A program made the position numbers and the translations under genes. Below, piece after piece: positions 48,160-59,339 of a DNA stretch of 64,000 nucleotides. This DNA is from Neurospora crassa OR74A (Eukaryota; Ascomycota; Sordariomycetes; Sordariales; Sordariaceae): NCBI RefSeq assembly GCF_000182925.2, contig NC_026506.1, positions 4,092,001 to 4,156,000 on the forward strand. The letters are read 5' to 3'. Position 1 is the stretch's first letter. Every line of letters begins with the position of its first letter. Below the pieces are notes generated by a model. It did not search any database, was not told the DNA's origin, and was given only the letters and a program-made list of their open reading frames with translations.

Positions 48160-50275
48160 AAAGGAGGAGAGGAGTTGTTGGAAGGTGTGCTTGTTGCCTT
48201 GTTAGTGGAAGAGTCCACAAAGAGGGAGCCAGACAGAGGGTTTCGAGGAGCCTTTCGACGCTAAGGTGTGGTGAGCCCACTATCTCTTTGTCTTTTTCTT
48301 CGGTGGTCATGTTGCGCTTCGGTTGTTGGGGCCTTTCTTGATCAAGTGATGGAATGGGCAGCATCCTCAGTTGAAGCGCATGTTCTCCCAGCCAAGTGGT
48401 CGATGAGAGGATGGGTATCCAGCAAGCAATCAGAAGAAGCAAGTGCTTCGTTGCAACATAAGTACTAGGTGAACATCAACAGCCATGAAAGGGTTTCCTT
48501 TCCCAATTCCTGCCTCATCGACGGTTCTGCAAGTTGGGAATGAGGGGTCAACGTCGCCTTGAGTGGCCGTCACATTTATCTCCCCGTTGCGTTTCTATAG
48601 AAGATCGCCAATGCCAGCTTATCATTGGAGAGGCAGCTTCTTTACGTGAACCTATGTTCAGGTAGATGCCTGATATTGACCCCAAGACCTGGTTCATCGC
48701 TACACATCCAACAATGCCCTTCATCCCCGCCAATCGGTTCGCTGGACCTCAAAACGACAAGGATAGAACGCAACAATATCATGCTGGGAGCCTGGGAGAA
48801 CGGCACAGCTAGTACACACAAAACGGAGAGCCGCCGCATCTCGGCAGTTGATGCTTTCTCCGGTTGAATCGTTGGATCTCATATGTTGAAAGGGGACGGC
48901 CCGTCGCGATTGAACTTCACCCGATACCAGACACAAACCTTCACTGCCGGACCAGCAGTCAGTCGTGATCTTTCGCTGCTGTTAGAATCTGTCTATGAAG
49001 AGAAAAAGAGAACTTACGTCGCCATTAAAGGGTTGGATGCCATCGAGGGAAACCGTGAATTCGTTCCTGAATTACATTGCCACGATCAGAACATGCCTCT
49101 CGACTTTTGGTATCTGAGCGCATCGATCTTTTTCTTCTTTTCTCTTTTCTCTCTTCCTTACAACCAACTTCTGGAAAGGGGATGTCCGCTTCCGCATCCA
49201 CTCTTGGAATCAGACAAATTTCTCTCCTTCTCATCCTGAAATTCTCTTCACATGACCTCCCTCTCCCATGTTTGAGGATTCTGGCGATCTGATGTCAACG
49301 ACATGGATCGCCCGTTATTGCGGAGGACATACATGGGCTGCAAGCCACGATTGGATGCCAGAATGCACCTCAGAAACAGCAGGAGGGGTTCCACTTCAAT
49401 CAACTCGTCCCATTCGGCAGCGGGTGCACCCGTCTGACTGCACAGCTGATGTGCAGGTGTTTCGCCTCCCTAAAGATCAGAACATCTTTGCGTTTTCTAG
49501 GAAATCACGTCCCAAATTTTGCAATATTCACATGAATCAGCTGATTGAATACTCACCCTGTCATCCCCAAATCTCCAAGAGGGCCCTTCAACTTTCGAAA
49601 AGCTTCAAGTAATGGACACCGCATACCAAGTCCAACTCACACCTCTATCTTAGGCAATGTCCAACATGAGCCACCAAGCCGACCCTGACAAGGCTGTGCT
49701 GCATTCTCAGAGCTGGCTGAGTAGGGGGCGAATAGGTTGATTCTGCGGGTGGGAGATACACATTGTCGACCCACGGAAGCGTGAGGCCGAGGAAGAGCCT
49801 CTGGCAGGGGGTCAGAGGCAAGCAGGAGAGGCTTTGAAGTCAGGAGACAGGCCACGGCAATTGCAATAGTATAGCACACCATATTCAGCTCCATTAAACT
49901 CCTCGAACCAAAGGCAAAGAGTCGAGAGCAAGCAACTGCAGCACAGCCTACTAGAGTCTGCGAGAGTCGTGAGATCGCGTGCTTCGAGACGCTTCGGGGA
50001 CAGAGCGAGTGAGTGATCTAGGAGATGCTAAACGCTCTAAGCTTTACAAGGTCATGAGGTCACCATCATCGAAACATCTATTTAGCTGCGTCACAACTCA
50101 CTTCTCAGTCGATCATTTTCCCTCATCATCCCTCAGCACACCGCTTCTGTTCTTTCGACAATCTACGCAACCAGGAGAACAGTAACTCTCGCTTGAACTT
50201 CACCTATCTTACCATCTTCATATCTTCAACACAACCCAACATCGAGGGCATCTTTCACGACCAGCTGAAGTCATC
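48160..50275. other. Intergenic region
   Basis: No supported gene. It includes whatever remains of the 5' part of the transporter pseudogene and the promoter of the secreted repeat protein. The leader just before 50276 is CA/AC-rich. Confidence 0.5.
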
Positions 50276-51307
50276 ATGAAGTCCGCCACCCTCGCCCTCC
50301 TCCTTGCCGCCGCCGGCTCCATTGAGGCCATCACCGTCACCGTCCCCTCCGGTGTCACCCTCCCCACCGGCGTCACCTTACCCACCGGCGTCACCGTCGT
50401 GACCGCCACCCCAGCCGCCACCGCCAACGGCAAACGCTTCTTGTACGCCCTCGGCCGCGACAAGCGCCAGATCGCCGGTCTGTCACTACTGACACAGAAC
50501 GCGGCCGCTACGACCGCTGCCGCCGGCCAGGGTGCGAACAACAACGCCGCCGACGATGGCGATGACACCAAGGCTGATGCCGACGATGATTCCAAGGCGG
50601 ATGATGATTCCAAGAAGGACGATGATTCGAAGGATGATGATTCGAAGGATGATGATTCGAAGAAGGATGATTCGAAGAAGGATGATGATTCCAAGAAAGA
50701 CGATGATTCGAAGGATGATTCGAAGAAGGATGATGATTCGAAGAAGGATGATGACTCGAAGAAGGATGATGACTCGAAGAAGGATGATGACTCGAAGAAG
50801 GATGATGACTCGAAGAAGGATGATGATTCGAAGAAGGATGATGATTCCCAGAAGAAGGAGAACGATTCTCACCAGAAGAATGATTCCCACCAGAAGGAGG
50901 ATGATTCTCACCAGAACGAGGACGATTCCCACCAACAGGAGGATGATTCTCACGAGAACGAGGATGATTCTCACGAGAACGAGGATGATTCTCACGAGAA
51001 GGAGGGTGATTCTCACCAGAAGAATGACTCCCAGAAGGAGGGTGATTCCCACCAGAACGAGGATGATTCCCACCAGAACGAGGATGATTCCCACCAGAAG
51101 AATGATTCCCAGAAGGAGGATAATTCCCACCAGAACGAGGATGATTCCCACCAGAACGAGGATGATTCTCACCAGGAGGACAATTCTCACCAGGAGGAGG
51201 ACGATTCTCACCAGAAGAATGACGCTGGGAAGGGTGATGCGAAGGAGAAGAATGACGCTGGAAAGGGTGATGCGAAGGAGAAAAAGTTCAGGTTTAAGCG
51301 GGAGTAA
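50276..51307 (+). CDS. Secreted acidic repeat protein with Kex2-type sites
   Basis: Single exon, 343 aa. MKSATLALLLAAAGSIEA is a clear signal peptide. A short repeat VTLPTGVTLPTGV follows. Two Lys-Arg pairs at 53-54 and 63-64 bracket the octapeptide FLYALGRD, as expected of a Kex2-cleaved propeptide. From ~95 onward the protein is almost wholly Asp/Ser/Lys (DDDSKK units, residues ~103-195), then Asp/Ser/His/Gln/Asn/Glu units (such as DDSHQNE) to ~315. It ends in two GKGDAKEKNDA-like copies and KKFRFKRE. There is no globular domain, so it is probably disordered, highly charged and extracellular or cell-wall located. The function is unknown; adhesion, metal or calcium binding, or a peptide precursor are all possible. 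Codon use is regular within repeats, supporting expression of this frame over the long antisense and shifted frames. Confidence 0.85.
   Translation: MKSATLALLLAAAGSIEAITVTVPSGVTLPTGVTLPTGVTVVTATPAATANGKRFLYALGRDKRQIAGLSLLTQNAAATTAAAGQGANNNAADDGDDTKADADDDSKADDDSKKDDDSKDDDSKDDDSKKDDSKKDDDSKKDDDSKDDSKKDDDSKKDDDSKKDDDSKKDDDSKKDDDSKKDDDSKKDDDSQKKENDSHQKNDSHQKEDDSHQNEDDSHQQEDDSHENEDDSHENEDDSHEKEGDSHQKNDSQKEGDSHQNEDDSHQNEDDSHQKNDSQKEDNSHQNEDDSHQNEDDSHQEDNSHQEEDDSHQKNDAGKGDAKEKNDAGKGDAKEKKFRFKRE
50587..51223 (+). repeat. Coding minisatellite (DDDSKK and DDSHQ/NE arrays)
   Basis: An 18-base unit encoding DDDSKK or close variants repeats through about 50855, including several identical neighbours near 50745-50830. 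It passes into a 21-24-base unit encoding DDSHQNE or DDSHEKE variants to about 51223. Because units are multiples of three, copy-number change keeps the frame, but all three plus frames and one minus frame stay open across it. Confidence 0.92.
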
Positions 51308-52784
51308 GTGGGCATGTACTCACTTGTACTGTGGGTTATCAGTCGTCTAGATGGATCTGAAGAATGGCTGAAGTGACAACGGGGAGGAGCTGGTTCAAGT
51401 CACTGGTATCTGGAGTGGTTTGATTGACATCGGATGGTTTAAAAAGAAACACATTGTATGCGATTCTCTTCTCTATGAAGCTGTCGTTGGGCGAGCTTCT
51501 TTGTACAACCTTGTTTTGCTTTTGGATTTTCATGGTGGTTGATGGACACCTGGACGGACGCAAGACAAACTGGGGCAAAGAAAGGGGATACCGACTGAAA
51601 ATACGAAAAGACGATTCAGGTACATCTAGAGGGGGATGAATGCGCTGGGTTTGAATGTTGAATATACCAGTTACAGGAGCAATCGACAATTTGTTTATCT
51701 GTTTCCTCCTCGCTTTGTTCCTTTTTATTTGAGCCCGCACGATGGGTTAATGGAGAGAAATAGCCTGGACTTTACCGCTCTTCCTCGGTCCCCACTTGCC
51801 GAAACATCGTGTCGAGTCCTCACTAACCTCGCTTGTAGGTCGCTAACGGCATCACCGTTTCGCTAATTCTTCTCTTTTCGTCCACGGGAGCTAGCGTTCC
51901 TCGGAACCTAGCGGTTTTAGTAACCTCCGTGCCAAGATCACAGCGTTACATCGCAATGTCTCCTGCAATTTAGCCCCACGTGGAAGCTGGAGTGGAAGTG
52001 AAACACAACCTGGAGGGGAGAAGGAGTCCGGCTCATGCCGAACATCGAAAGCGTTGCCCAAAAAGGAAAGAGGCTCATGTTTGGTTCACCGACGGCCAAG
52101 TGTTTCATGATTCAACGAGCAATGAAACTGGAAGCGCACAGGTAAGTGAATCCACATCCGGGTCCCCGGTAGAGTCTCGATACCCTTGACTGATTCACGC
52201 ATGGGACCAGTGGCCCTATCAGCCTTCCCTCGGTTGGCTTCTCCGATTGAAATCTACATGGACCGGGTTTCTATGAGAAGCCGAGGTTTGCAAATGATAG
52301 GTATGGGAGTCGAGAGCCGCCAGGGGCCAATGCTTCTCCTCGCAACATGAAGCGCTCCACTAGAAAAGCTACCTTGGGGAACTCCTGGTTTTCTGAGTAT
52401 CTAACAACCGTAACATCGGTCCATTCGCTATCGTTCCATGGGCCTGGCGCCAAATCCTGGGACTGGGCTGGATGTAACTTCGCCCTGGCTCCATGTTGAT
52501 GCTGACCACAAGGTCCCCAGCATGGAAGGATGGAAGACGGCGAGATCTTGCCGGGACATGGAACCACCAACCCGAATTCAGGATGAGGACAGGAGGTGAC
52601 TGGCATGGATGATCTGGGGGTGCATTACTTCACGAGGTCACGGCGCCTAGGATAAAACAAGTATAAGACCCATCGTCACTTCCCTTCCCCGATCTCTCAA
52701 GTTTTCTATCCCCATCAACAGCTTCTTCTTCCATTCAGTCACTCATTACATCCAAGTCACTCTTTACCTCTACAAGTCAACAAC
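51308..52784. other. Intergenic and GH10 promoter region
   Basis: No gene supported. The right 280 bases contain candidate carbon-control sites described separately, and a 9-mer copy at 52765 in the leader of the xylanase gene. Confidence 0.55.
52515..52668 (+). promoter_or_regulatory. Candidate CRE-1 and XLR-1/XlnR sites plus TATA element for the xylanase
   Basis: CTGGGG-type sites (SYGGRG consensus of the carbon-catabolite repressor) lie at 52515-52520 (reverse) and 52614-52619. GGATAAA at 52650-52656 fits the GGNTAAA xylanase-activator motif. TATAAG at 52662-52667 lies 118 bases before the ATG. Such short motifs arise by chance; placement in a xylanase promoter is the support. Confidence 0.4.
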
Positions 52785-54212
52785 ATGCATCTCCCCACCG
52801 TTCTTTCTGTCATCTTCGCTGCGGCCGGCGTTACCGCCCAGCTCAACGATCTCGCCGTCGCTGCCGGTCTCAAGTACTTTGGTACTGCTGGCCAGGAAGG
52901 CACCATCACCTCGGATACCACTTACCGTAACATCATCAACAACGTGCACGAGTTCGGCCAGCTCACTCCCGAGAACGGCATGAAGTGGGATGCCACCGAG
53001 GGCCAACCCGGAAAGTTCACCTTCCAATCGGGAGATATTGTTGCTGGAGTGGCCAAGAGCAACGGACAGCTCTTGAGATGCCACACGCTGGTTTGGTACA
53101 GCCAGCTGCCTTCGTGGGGTAAGTACCTCTACCTTTTATCGTTGAGGTCGACGTGGGGATGGAACGGTGTACTGACAGGGAATATACAGTCTCCAACGGC
53201 TCCTGGAACCGTAACACCCTTCAGTCCGTTATCGAGTCGCACATTAGCAATGTTATGGGCCACTACAAGGGCCAGTGCTACGCCTGGGATGTTGTGAACG
53301 AGGCCATCTCCGATGATGCTCAAGGCAACTACCGCGATTCGATCTTCTTCAAGACCTTCAAGACGGATTACTTCCCCATTGCCTTCAATGCTGCGAAGAA
53401 GGCTGATCCCAACGCCAAGCTGTGAGTCTGCTCTTCGCATCAGCCACATCAACATGATGGTACCCAAACTAACACCTCCCAGCTACTACAACGACTACAA
53501 CCTCGAGTACAACGGCGCCAAGACCGAAAGGGCCCTTGAGCTCGTCAAGCTCATCAAGGCTGCCGGCGCCCCCATTGATGGTGTCGGTTTCCAGGCCCAT
53601 ATGACTGTCGGCGGCACGCCCTCGCGCAGTGCCATGGCCACCCTCCTCAAGCGTTTTACCGCTCTCGGTGTTGAGGTTGCCTATACCGAGCTCGACATTG
53701 CGCACAAGAACCAGCCCTCCTCCTCCTCGGTCCAGGCCCAACAGGCTACCGACTATGCCAACATGGTTGGCTCCTGCGTGGACGTCGACGGCTGCGTCGG
53801 TGTCACCATCTGGGGCTTCATCGACAAGTACAACTGGATCCAGAACGGTAACGCTGCGATCTTCGATAGCAGCTTCAACAAGAAGCCCGCCTATTCCGCT
53901 ATCAGCTCCGTCTTGGCCGCTGCGGCGACGAAAGCCCCTACTCCGGCCAAGAACGCCAACTCCCCTCCTGCTGTGCACACGACCCTCAGGACCGCGATTG
54001 CGACTGCTCCTGCCTGTGAGGCGACCGCCACTGCCCCCAAGGCCACGGCGGCGCCTGCTGCCCAGCCGGCTAAGCCGGCCACCGGTTCCTCTACTGGCGC
54101 GCAGCAGCCGCGTTGGGCGCAGTGCGGTGGTAACGGATACACGGGCCCCACTGCTTGCCAGGCCCCGTATACTTGCAAGGTTCAGAACCCTTGGTATAGC
54201 CAGTGCTTGTAA
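52785..54212 (+). CDS. Secreted GH10 endo-1,4-beta-xylanase with C-terminal CBM1
   Basis: Exons 52785-53118, 53190-53421 and 53483-54212, giving 431 aa. [19 protein letters not shown] is the signal peptide. The GH10 barrel covers ~20-310: [27 protein letters not shown], acid/base E149 in AWDVVNEAI and nucleophile E258 in [22 protein letters not shown] closes the barrel. A Pro/Ala/Thr linker (~315-395) leads to a fungal cellulose-binding module CBM1 at ~397-431 ([20 protein letters not shown] ... PWYSQCL) with four Cys and the aromatic face W, Y, Y. The enzyme hydrolyses xylan outside the cell, anchored to cellulose by the CBM. Both introns are GT-AG and the junctions restore conserved sequence. 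Confidence 0.97.
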
Positions 54213-56223
54213 GCTTTTCGAGAGAAGTTTGTGTTGAAGCCGTGAGGCTGAGACCGAACTCACGAAGAGTGACGATGGATGCCTGTAGAGGAGAACATGA
54301 GCGTTCTTGTATATAGTTGTTTCGGTGGTGGCACGGTTTGACGAACGCGATAGGGGCAGAGAGTGACGTTGTACATACAATTTTTAGAACATGAATTACA
54401 TTCACCTATAGACTACTCCTCCGGTCAATTTTGGTAGAGGTACCTATCCTGTGCTTGAACTTTCACTTGACTTCAATCCTATATTTCCTCAACACCTCTA
54501 CAGTGGAACCGATAGAAGCTACCTAGGTACTGCTACATCTAGGGACGCCAAGATCGACTCCCGGGAGAGGATGGAGAAGCAGAGGAAGGAATCGACAAGA
54601 ACTGCAGCTGGCCAGCTGGAGGGAAAGAAGGAAAAAGGCATGGCTGAACCCGGTATTCGAGGATACCTCCCAGCTTGGCCTAGAAATGAAAGCTCTTGGG
54701 AAGCAGCGGTAGATGGGAAGCATACACTTTAGGTCAGAAATAATACACCTCTTTGAGGCAGAAGATCAACCTATCACCCACTCGACTACGCTCAAGAACT
54801 GAGTTTTGCTTCTTTCTCTGTACGCAGTTTTAAGGCTAGAGGTAAGTACCCCCTAAGTAACCTGCTTACCTCGTATTTGTAGAGGTAAGAGTTAGGTATA
54901 TACCTCTACTTGAGATTTTATACAAAACCTGGAAAGGAGTTTTTTTTTCATCCTATGATTGAGGGTCTTATTTTTATTTTATTTTTTTCAGGACTTGAAG
55001 TTCATGCCAAAGTCCCTCAACGCTGGGTGTTTGGAGATTGAGCCTGTTGTCAGCCAAAAGCTAGCCCTAAATCGACACCAATGGAGAAAATGGCAATGGC
55101 TCGCCGAAGTAGATGCCCCCTCCATCGAAGTTGTCTATGCGTTGGAATGTAGAGGTAGGTAGATACCAACGCTTTCGTCTGACTCTTGGTTGAGTCCAGA
55201 TTTCCCGTTGGTACTAGGAAGGTTTTTAGTTTCTTTGTTTGGGTGGATGATGTTTGTCGGCTGTCGGGTTCTGAAAGTACATGTTTGTGCAAGAGAAAAG
55301 AATGTTGCAAACTTGACCGCTCCTGCCAAATGGTACCTAGGTGAGACTAGAAAGTTCGAGGATTTTAAATGAAGGTCGGGAGGAGGAGCAAGTGACAGGA
55401 CTGGAGGGCGCGGGGGGCGCTCCTATCTACTTCGGGTCAGCATCATCACGACGAGAGACATCAACGTCCAGATCTGAAGTGAGTGTGATGAGGCAGCATG
55501 TCTCCGCATCATAAGTGGAAGTCTTCAGATTTCGTACATCTTGTGTGATTCGCGTAATCGGTCCATTGCAAACACGATCATCACTGGGACAAGACCCAAT
55601 ACTACATACCCAGAAATTGTGAACTGTACAGGGCCAAGGACGTATGGTACAAGTGATCAGAGCTACGTCGATACCTCTAGTTCCGGAGAACTCTTGTCAT
55701 TGATTCGGCCGGTTGTAGGGCCCGGGCCGCTGACTGCAGGCCGCCCGCAGAAGCCCCACTCAACTCCGGTCACTACCTTATGTGTGCTCCACATTTCCAG
55801 GTTGGCAATGTCTCCTCTTGTTCTATCCTCCAGAAATCTCCTTGATAGGGCTCCTAACAACTGAGATGGAGTGGAAGTCAAGCGTAGGAATTGACGGTTA
55901 AAATGTGACCGATCATCGACAGCCACGGTGTTTGCAGAGAAGTGGCACAAGACCGGCGTTTGGACCCCTTCCTGTACCCTTGTTTGTTGCTGTTCGGTTA
56001 CGGGCCTCCAGCATAGCGTACCTAGAGGTAGGTAGGTAAGCTTCAAATTGCGACAGTCTTGATGATGGTCGGACAAAGACCGAGGAGTTTAAATAGAGGT
56101 ATCTTCCCCTTTGCCCCAACCCCGTATTTGTACTCGTTTACTTTCAGGCTCTCGGCTTTTCTACATCCTTTCTGTCTCAAGGTCGAACACCGGGGAACTT
56201 CCATCGCAACATCAGACTTCCCA
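54213..56223. other. Intergenic, second cluster of 9-mers
   Basis: Four motif copies begin at 54434, 54879, 54901 and 55149. T-rich runs lie near 54938-54990. I found no coding region. Confidence 0.55.
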
Positions 56224-56696
56224 ATGACAATGCAGTCCAAGACCGCCCCCCCATCAAACAGCCCAGACAATCTCGATGGACGGATTCAATCAGACGACGA
56301 TGAAAAGACCCCAAATGTTCGGAGCCATTCAGTTGCCAGGAAGGGGCAAATCAATCGCATCCTTCTCATAGCAGTGGCTTTTCTCAGTTTGGGATGGCTC
56401 ACAACATTGGTCTTTTGGTACAAGAGTGCACCGAAGCCACAAGACTTCTATGTCTCCACCCTTCACCAGCAGTACTGCCAGGTAAGAGCCTCCCTAGAGG
56501 TACCTACTCACCTAGTTACAGGCACACAGTTCCATCACCCTTTCTCAAACGATCCTATGCTGACACGACTTTTCGTCAGGATTTAATCCACTTTCATTAT
56601 TCTGTCGATCTCGACGAGTTACGTATACTAAAGCCAGAAGAGGAGTTTAAGTGGAGGGTCTTACTTCAGTATTGCTTCAGAGAATTGGGCAAATAA
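56224..56696 (+). CDS. Small single-pass membrane protein, family not recognised
   Basis: Two exons, 56224-56481 and 56580-56696, give 124 aa; the intron has GTAAGA...TCAG ends. The N-terminal ~45 residues are polar (MTMQSKTAPPSNSPDNLDGR, then acidic and basic residues), a membrane helix follows (INRILLIAVAFLSLGWLTTL, residues ~45-64), then a short region with STLHQQYC and an acidic/aromatic tail ending LLQYCFRELGK. The arrangement of a polar N-terminus, one helix, then an H-Q-x-x-C pattern is vaguely like UstYa/DUF3328 oxidases, but those are twice as long with two HxxHC motifs, so identity is not supported. It could be truncated or a lineage-specific protein. An in-frame upstream extension to 56059 is open but looks like a leader. 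Confidence 0.4.
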
Positions 56697-57080
56697 ATCC
56701 TTAGCAGCCTTCTCTTCATTGTTGAGGGCAACAGTCACATCAATGCTGGAAAGGCCCAGACGAATTCTGTGAGGAATGGGGTGGTGAGCATTATTGCCTC
56801 TACACATCGACTTTGATAAGTTGGTCGGGGCAACTCCAGATTGACCGGGGGGTGAGGTATCATCTGACGTAGAAGCACAAGGTACTAGACATACTCAATG
56901 AAGTTCGTAGCTACCTGCAGATAGGTCAAGTATTCGAGCACCATATCTACCTCTACAGGTACCTTCGCTGAAGAATGCCACAAAGATTGCATGCATGGAG
57001 CAAAAAGTAGGTAGAAAAACACGAGAGGGGTCAACGGGGCAAAGGAGTACGCAGGGCAAAGAGTTCACATTTGTACAAGT
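56697..57080. other. Intergenic between convergent genes
   Basis: Contains one 9-mer copy at 56949 and the two 3' flanks. Nothing else seen. Confidence 0.6.
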
Positions 57081-57764
57081 CTAGACCGCAACAGCCCCTA
57101 CAGACTCCGTCACCCCCTCCTCTGCAGTTTTTTCCGGCATCGCCACAGTGGCCGGTGCCTCCTTGGGCAACCCATACACACTAACATCCTCACTCATCCC
57201 CTTCCTGATCCACACCTGCCCAACTACATCCGGTCCAAAAACCAACAGTTGCCTCAAGCCCACGTCGACAAATCCCAGGCTCCTGAAGACCGCACCACTG
57301 GCCTTATTCGCCGGGTCATGAAGTCCTAGAATATCCTTCACCCCCTGCACCCTCTCGACATACTCCATCAGTCCCTGCGCCGCCTCTTTCGTGAACCCCT
57401 TCTTCATGTACTCCGACAGAATGGCAAACCCCAGATCCGGCGCGGTATAAGATCCGGGCTCATCCCCACGCATCAGCGACACCGTACCGATTGGCGTGGC
57501 GGAGGCCAGATCGTCTGGGTTCGCAGGGTTGCGGAGAGAGAAGAGGTAGGTGCCGTAGCCATTGCGGGCATGTTCGGCGCGGAAGCGGCCCTCGAGTTGA
57601 CGGCGGGCGATGTCACGGGTGGTAACAGATGTCTTTCCGTTGTTGGCAATAAACTCGGGGGTGTTATAGAGGGCGACGAGGAAGTCGCAGTGCGAGTCGA
57701 GGTCCGGCTGGAGGTAGGAGATGAGGAGACGGGGGGTCTCGATTTTGAAGGTGGGGTCTGACAT
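57081..57764 (-). CDS. GNAT-family N-acetyltransferase (RimJ/RimL type)
   Basis: Intronless, 227 aa from MSDPTFKIETPRLLISYLQP. The start ETPRLLI, the central IGTVSLMRGDE, APDLGFAILSEYMKKGFTKE and AAQGLMEYV, and NKASGAVFRSLGFVDVG near the end are the successive beta4, acetyl-CoA-binding alpha3 and beta7 blocks of the RimJ/RimL-like acetyltransferase group. The acetyl-CoA loop is less Gly/Arg-rich than usual (YMKKGFTKEA). The last ~30 residues are Ala/Glu/Val-rich and probably disordered. The substrate (a small amine or protein N-terminus) is not predictable. The frame is open 104 codons upstream, but sequence there is not conserved-looking, so the ATG at 57764 was chosen. Confidence 0.9.
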   Translation of the reverse strand: MSDPTFKIETPRLLISYLQPDLDSHCDFLVALYNTPEFIANNGKTSVTTRDIARRQLEGRFRAEHARNGYGTYLFSLRNPANPDDLASATPIGTVSLMRGDEPGSYTAPDLGFAILSEYMKKGFTKEAAQGLMEYVERVQGVKDILGLHDPANKASGAVFRSLGFVDVGLRQLLVFGPDVVGQVWIRKGMSEDVSVYGLPKEAPATVAMPEKTAEEGVTESVGAVAV

Positions 57765-59339
57765 GATCGTTGGTGGTGAGGTGGCGGTGTAATTTGGGGT
57801 GAGGTGGGTTCTGGGTGTGCTTCTTATCCGATGTGTGATGTCAAAGGTAAAGGTTTTTCTTGAGATGATTGTCCTTGGAAGATGTTTAGAGGAAGTGAAT
57901 GAGATGAACGGGCAGGGGCTGATATCATAAAGAAGGCAAGAGGGAATGAGGATGCTGAAATACTTCACCCGCATAGAACCATTTTGAATTTCCAATATAA
58001 CACTGCATCCGACACTTTTGGACTGGAAAGTGGCGTTGCGAAGATTACCCAGTTGACGACTTTCCTCTCTGGGCAAGCCAGGGTAACATAGCGACCAGCA
58101 CTGGGCGGTGCGCGCCTACCAAACGCCCGCTGTAACCTCATGAATCGGCACTAAAACAGGTGAGTCAGTGAGAACAGTAGCTTCCCCATGATGGAGATAA
58201 GGTCTTTGCAGTCGAACAGGATCATGGTTGCAACGGTACAGGTATAAAAGATCATGACTCGAGAGTCACGGTACGACTTGGAATGGTGAAAAGAGGCAGT
58301 GCGATGCATGCAAGTGATTGTTGGTGATTGTGGTCAGGAAGTAAACAAAGCCCCTGAAAGTTCTCTCATACACACCCCTCCATTTCCTCTGGACGTGAAG
58401 CTGCGTGCAGCGCGAATCAGCATCTGATACATCGTACTGTGTAAGCAGTGCCTAAGCGCACAAACCCCGCCTCGACGACCATGGAGCCCAGGCATAGACA
58501 CCGTCCAAACTGATATGATCTGCGGGCTCTTACTGTGTTGTCAGATCGTACTTGGCTATATGTAGGTAACCTCGAGGAGGTGAGGTTTCACATCCTTGTG
58601 CTGGGACGACATGAACATGTGTCAAACCCGTTCGAACATCGAATCCTCCCTGTACCGCGTCCCCGAAGTTGGAGACAGGCTTTCGGAAGGTTCATGGGTC
58701 GCTAGCAGCTACCTCTAAAGATAGCAACGGCGTAGCCATCCGAAGGTGAGGTTTCTCAGGACCACGGCGTCGAGCTGAGACCTTGCTTCCGATAATACCG
58801 ATCCTGCTGACGGATTGCTCCCGAAGCCAAACCACGATTGAGAGCCCAGACCCCGTCTCTGTTCCCAGCCGATAGCGTTTCTTTACTCCGTGAGGACCAT
58901 CAACAAGAGCTGAATATGGTGACCGAATCTGGCTGTGGGAAGGGCAGCAGAAATGATAGAGTCAAAGCGACTCTATGAGGATGACGGTCCTTCATCATCT
59001 ACCTACACTCTCCCAGCGCCAGGGAAAGGCGAGAGACTTTTGTTGTTGGCATAAGACGGTGTCGGACAAAGAAGTCAGGTCCCGGCATTGCCACGGCATT
59101 GAGTCAGGAACGTAGCAGGGCGGAGAAGCCTGGGACGCAAAAGGTTGGTGGATGATGAAGGATCAGCTCGTCAACAAACGATATAAGAGAGTGTAAAGCC
59201 CATCCTCGACGTCTCGACTCGAAAGTCGAAAGCATAGGTATCTATATCGGTTAGCACACCCCCAATCGCCTTCTCCTCGTCCCCGGCTAACACTGACTTT
59301 GAAGGACCATGACAACCACTGCTCTCACCACCCTTGTGA
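57765..59339. other. Intergenic region with very few open frames
   Basis: From about 58080 to 59170 no frame is open for even 60 codons. I see no RNA gene signature. It lies between the divergent acetyltransferase start and the repeat-peptide frame. Confidence 0.5.

Noticed and set aside
50486-51350. Ile/Leu/Val-rich minus frame and Arg/Met/Thr-rich plus frame
   Set aside because: Both arise from the coding minisatellite read in other frames; only the frame with a signal peptide is biologically sensible.
53469-54380. 303-codon minus-strand open frame
   Set aside because: Antisense to the GH10/CBM1 exon, with no domain of its own.
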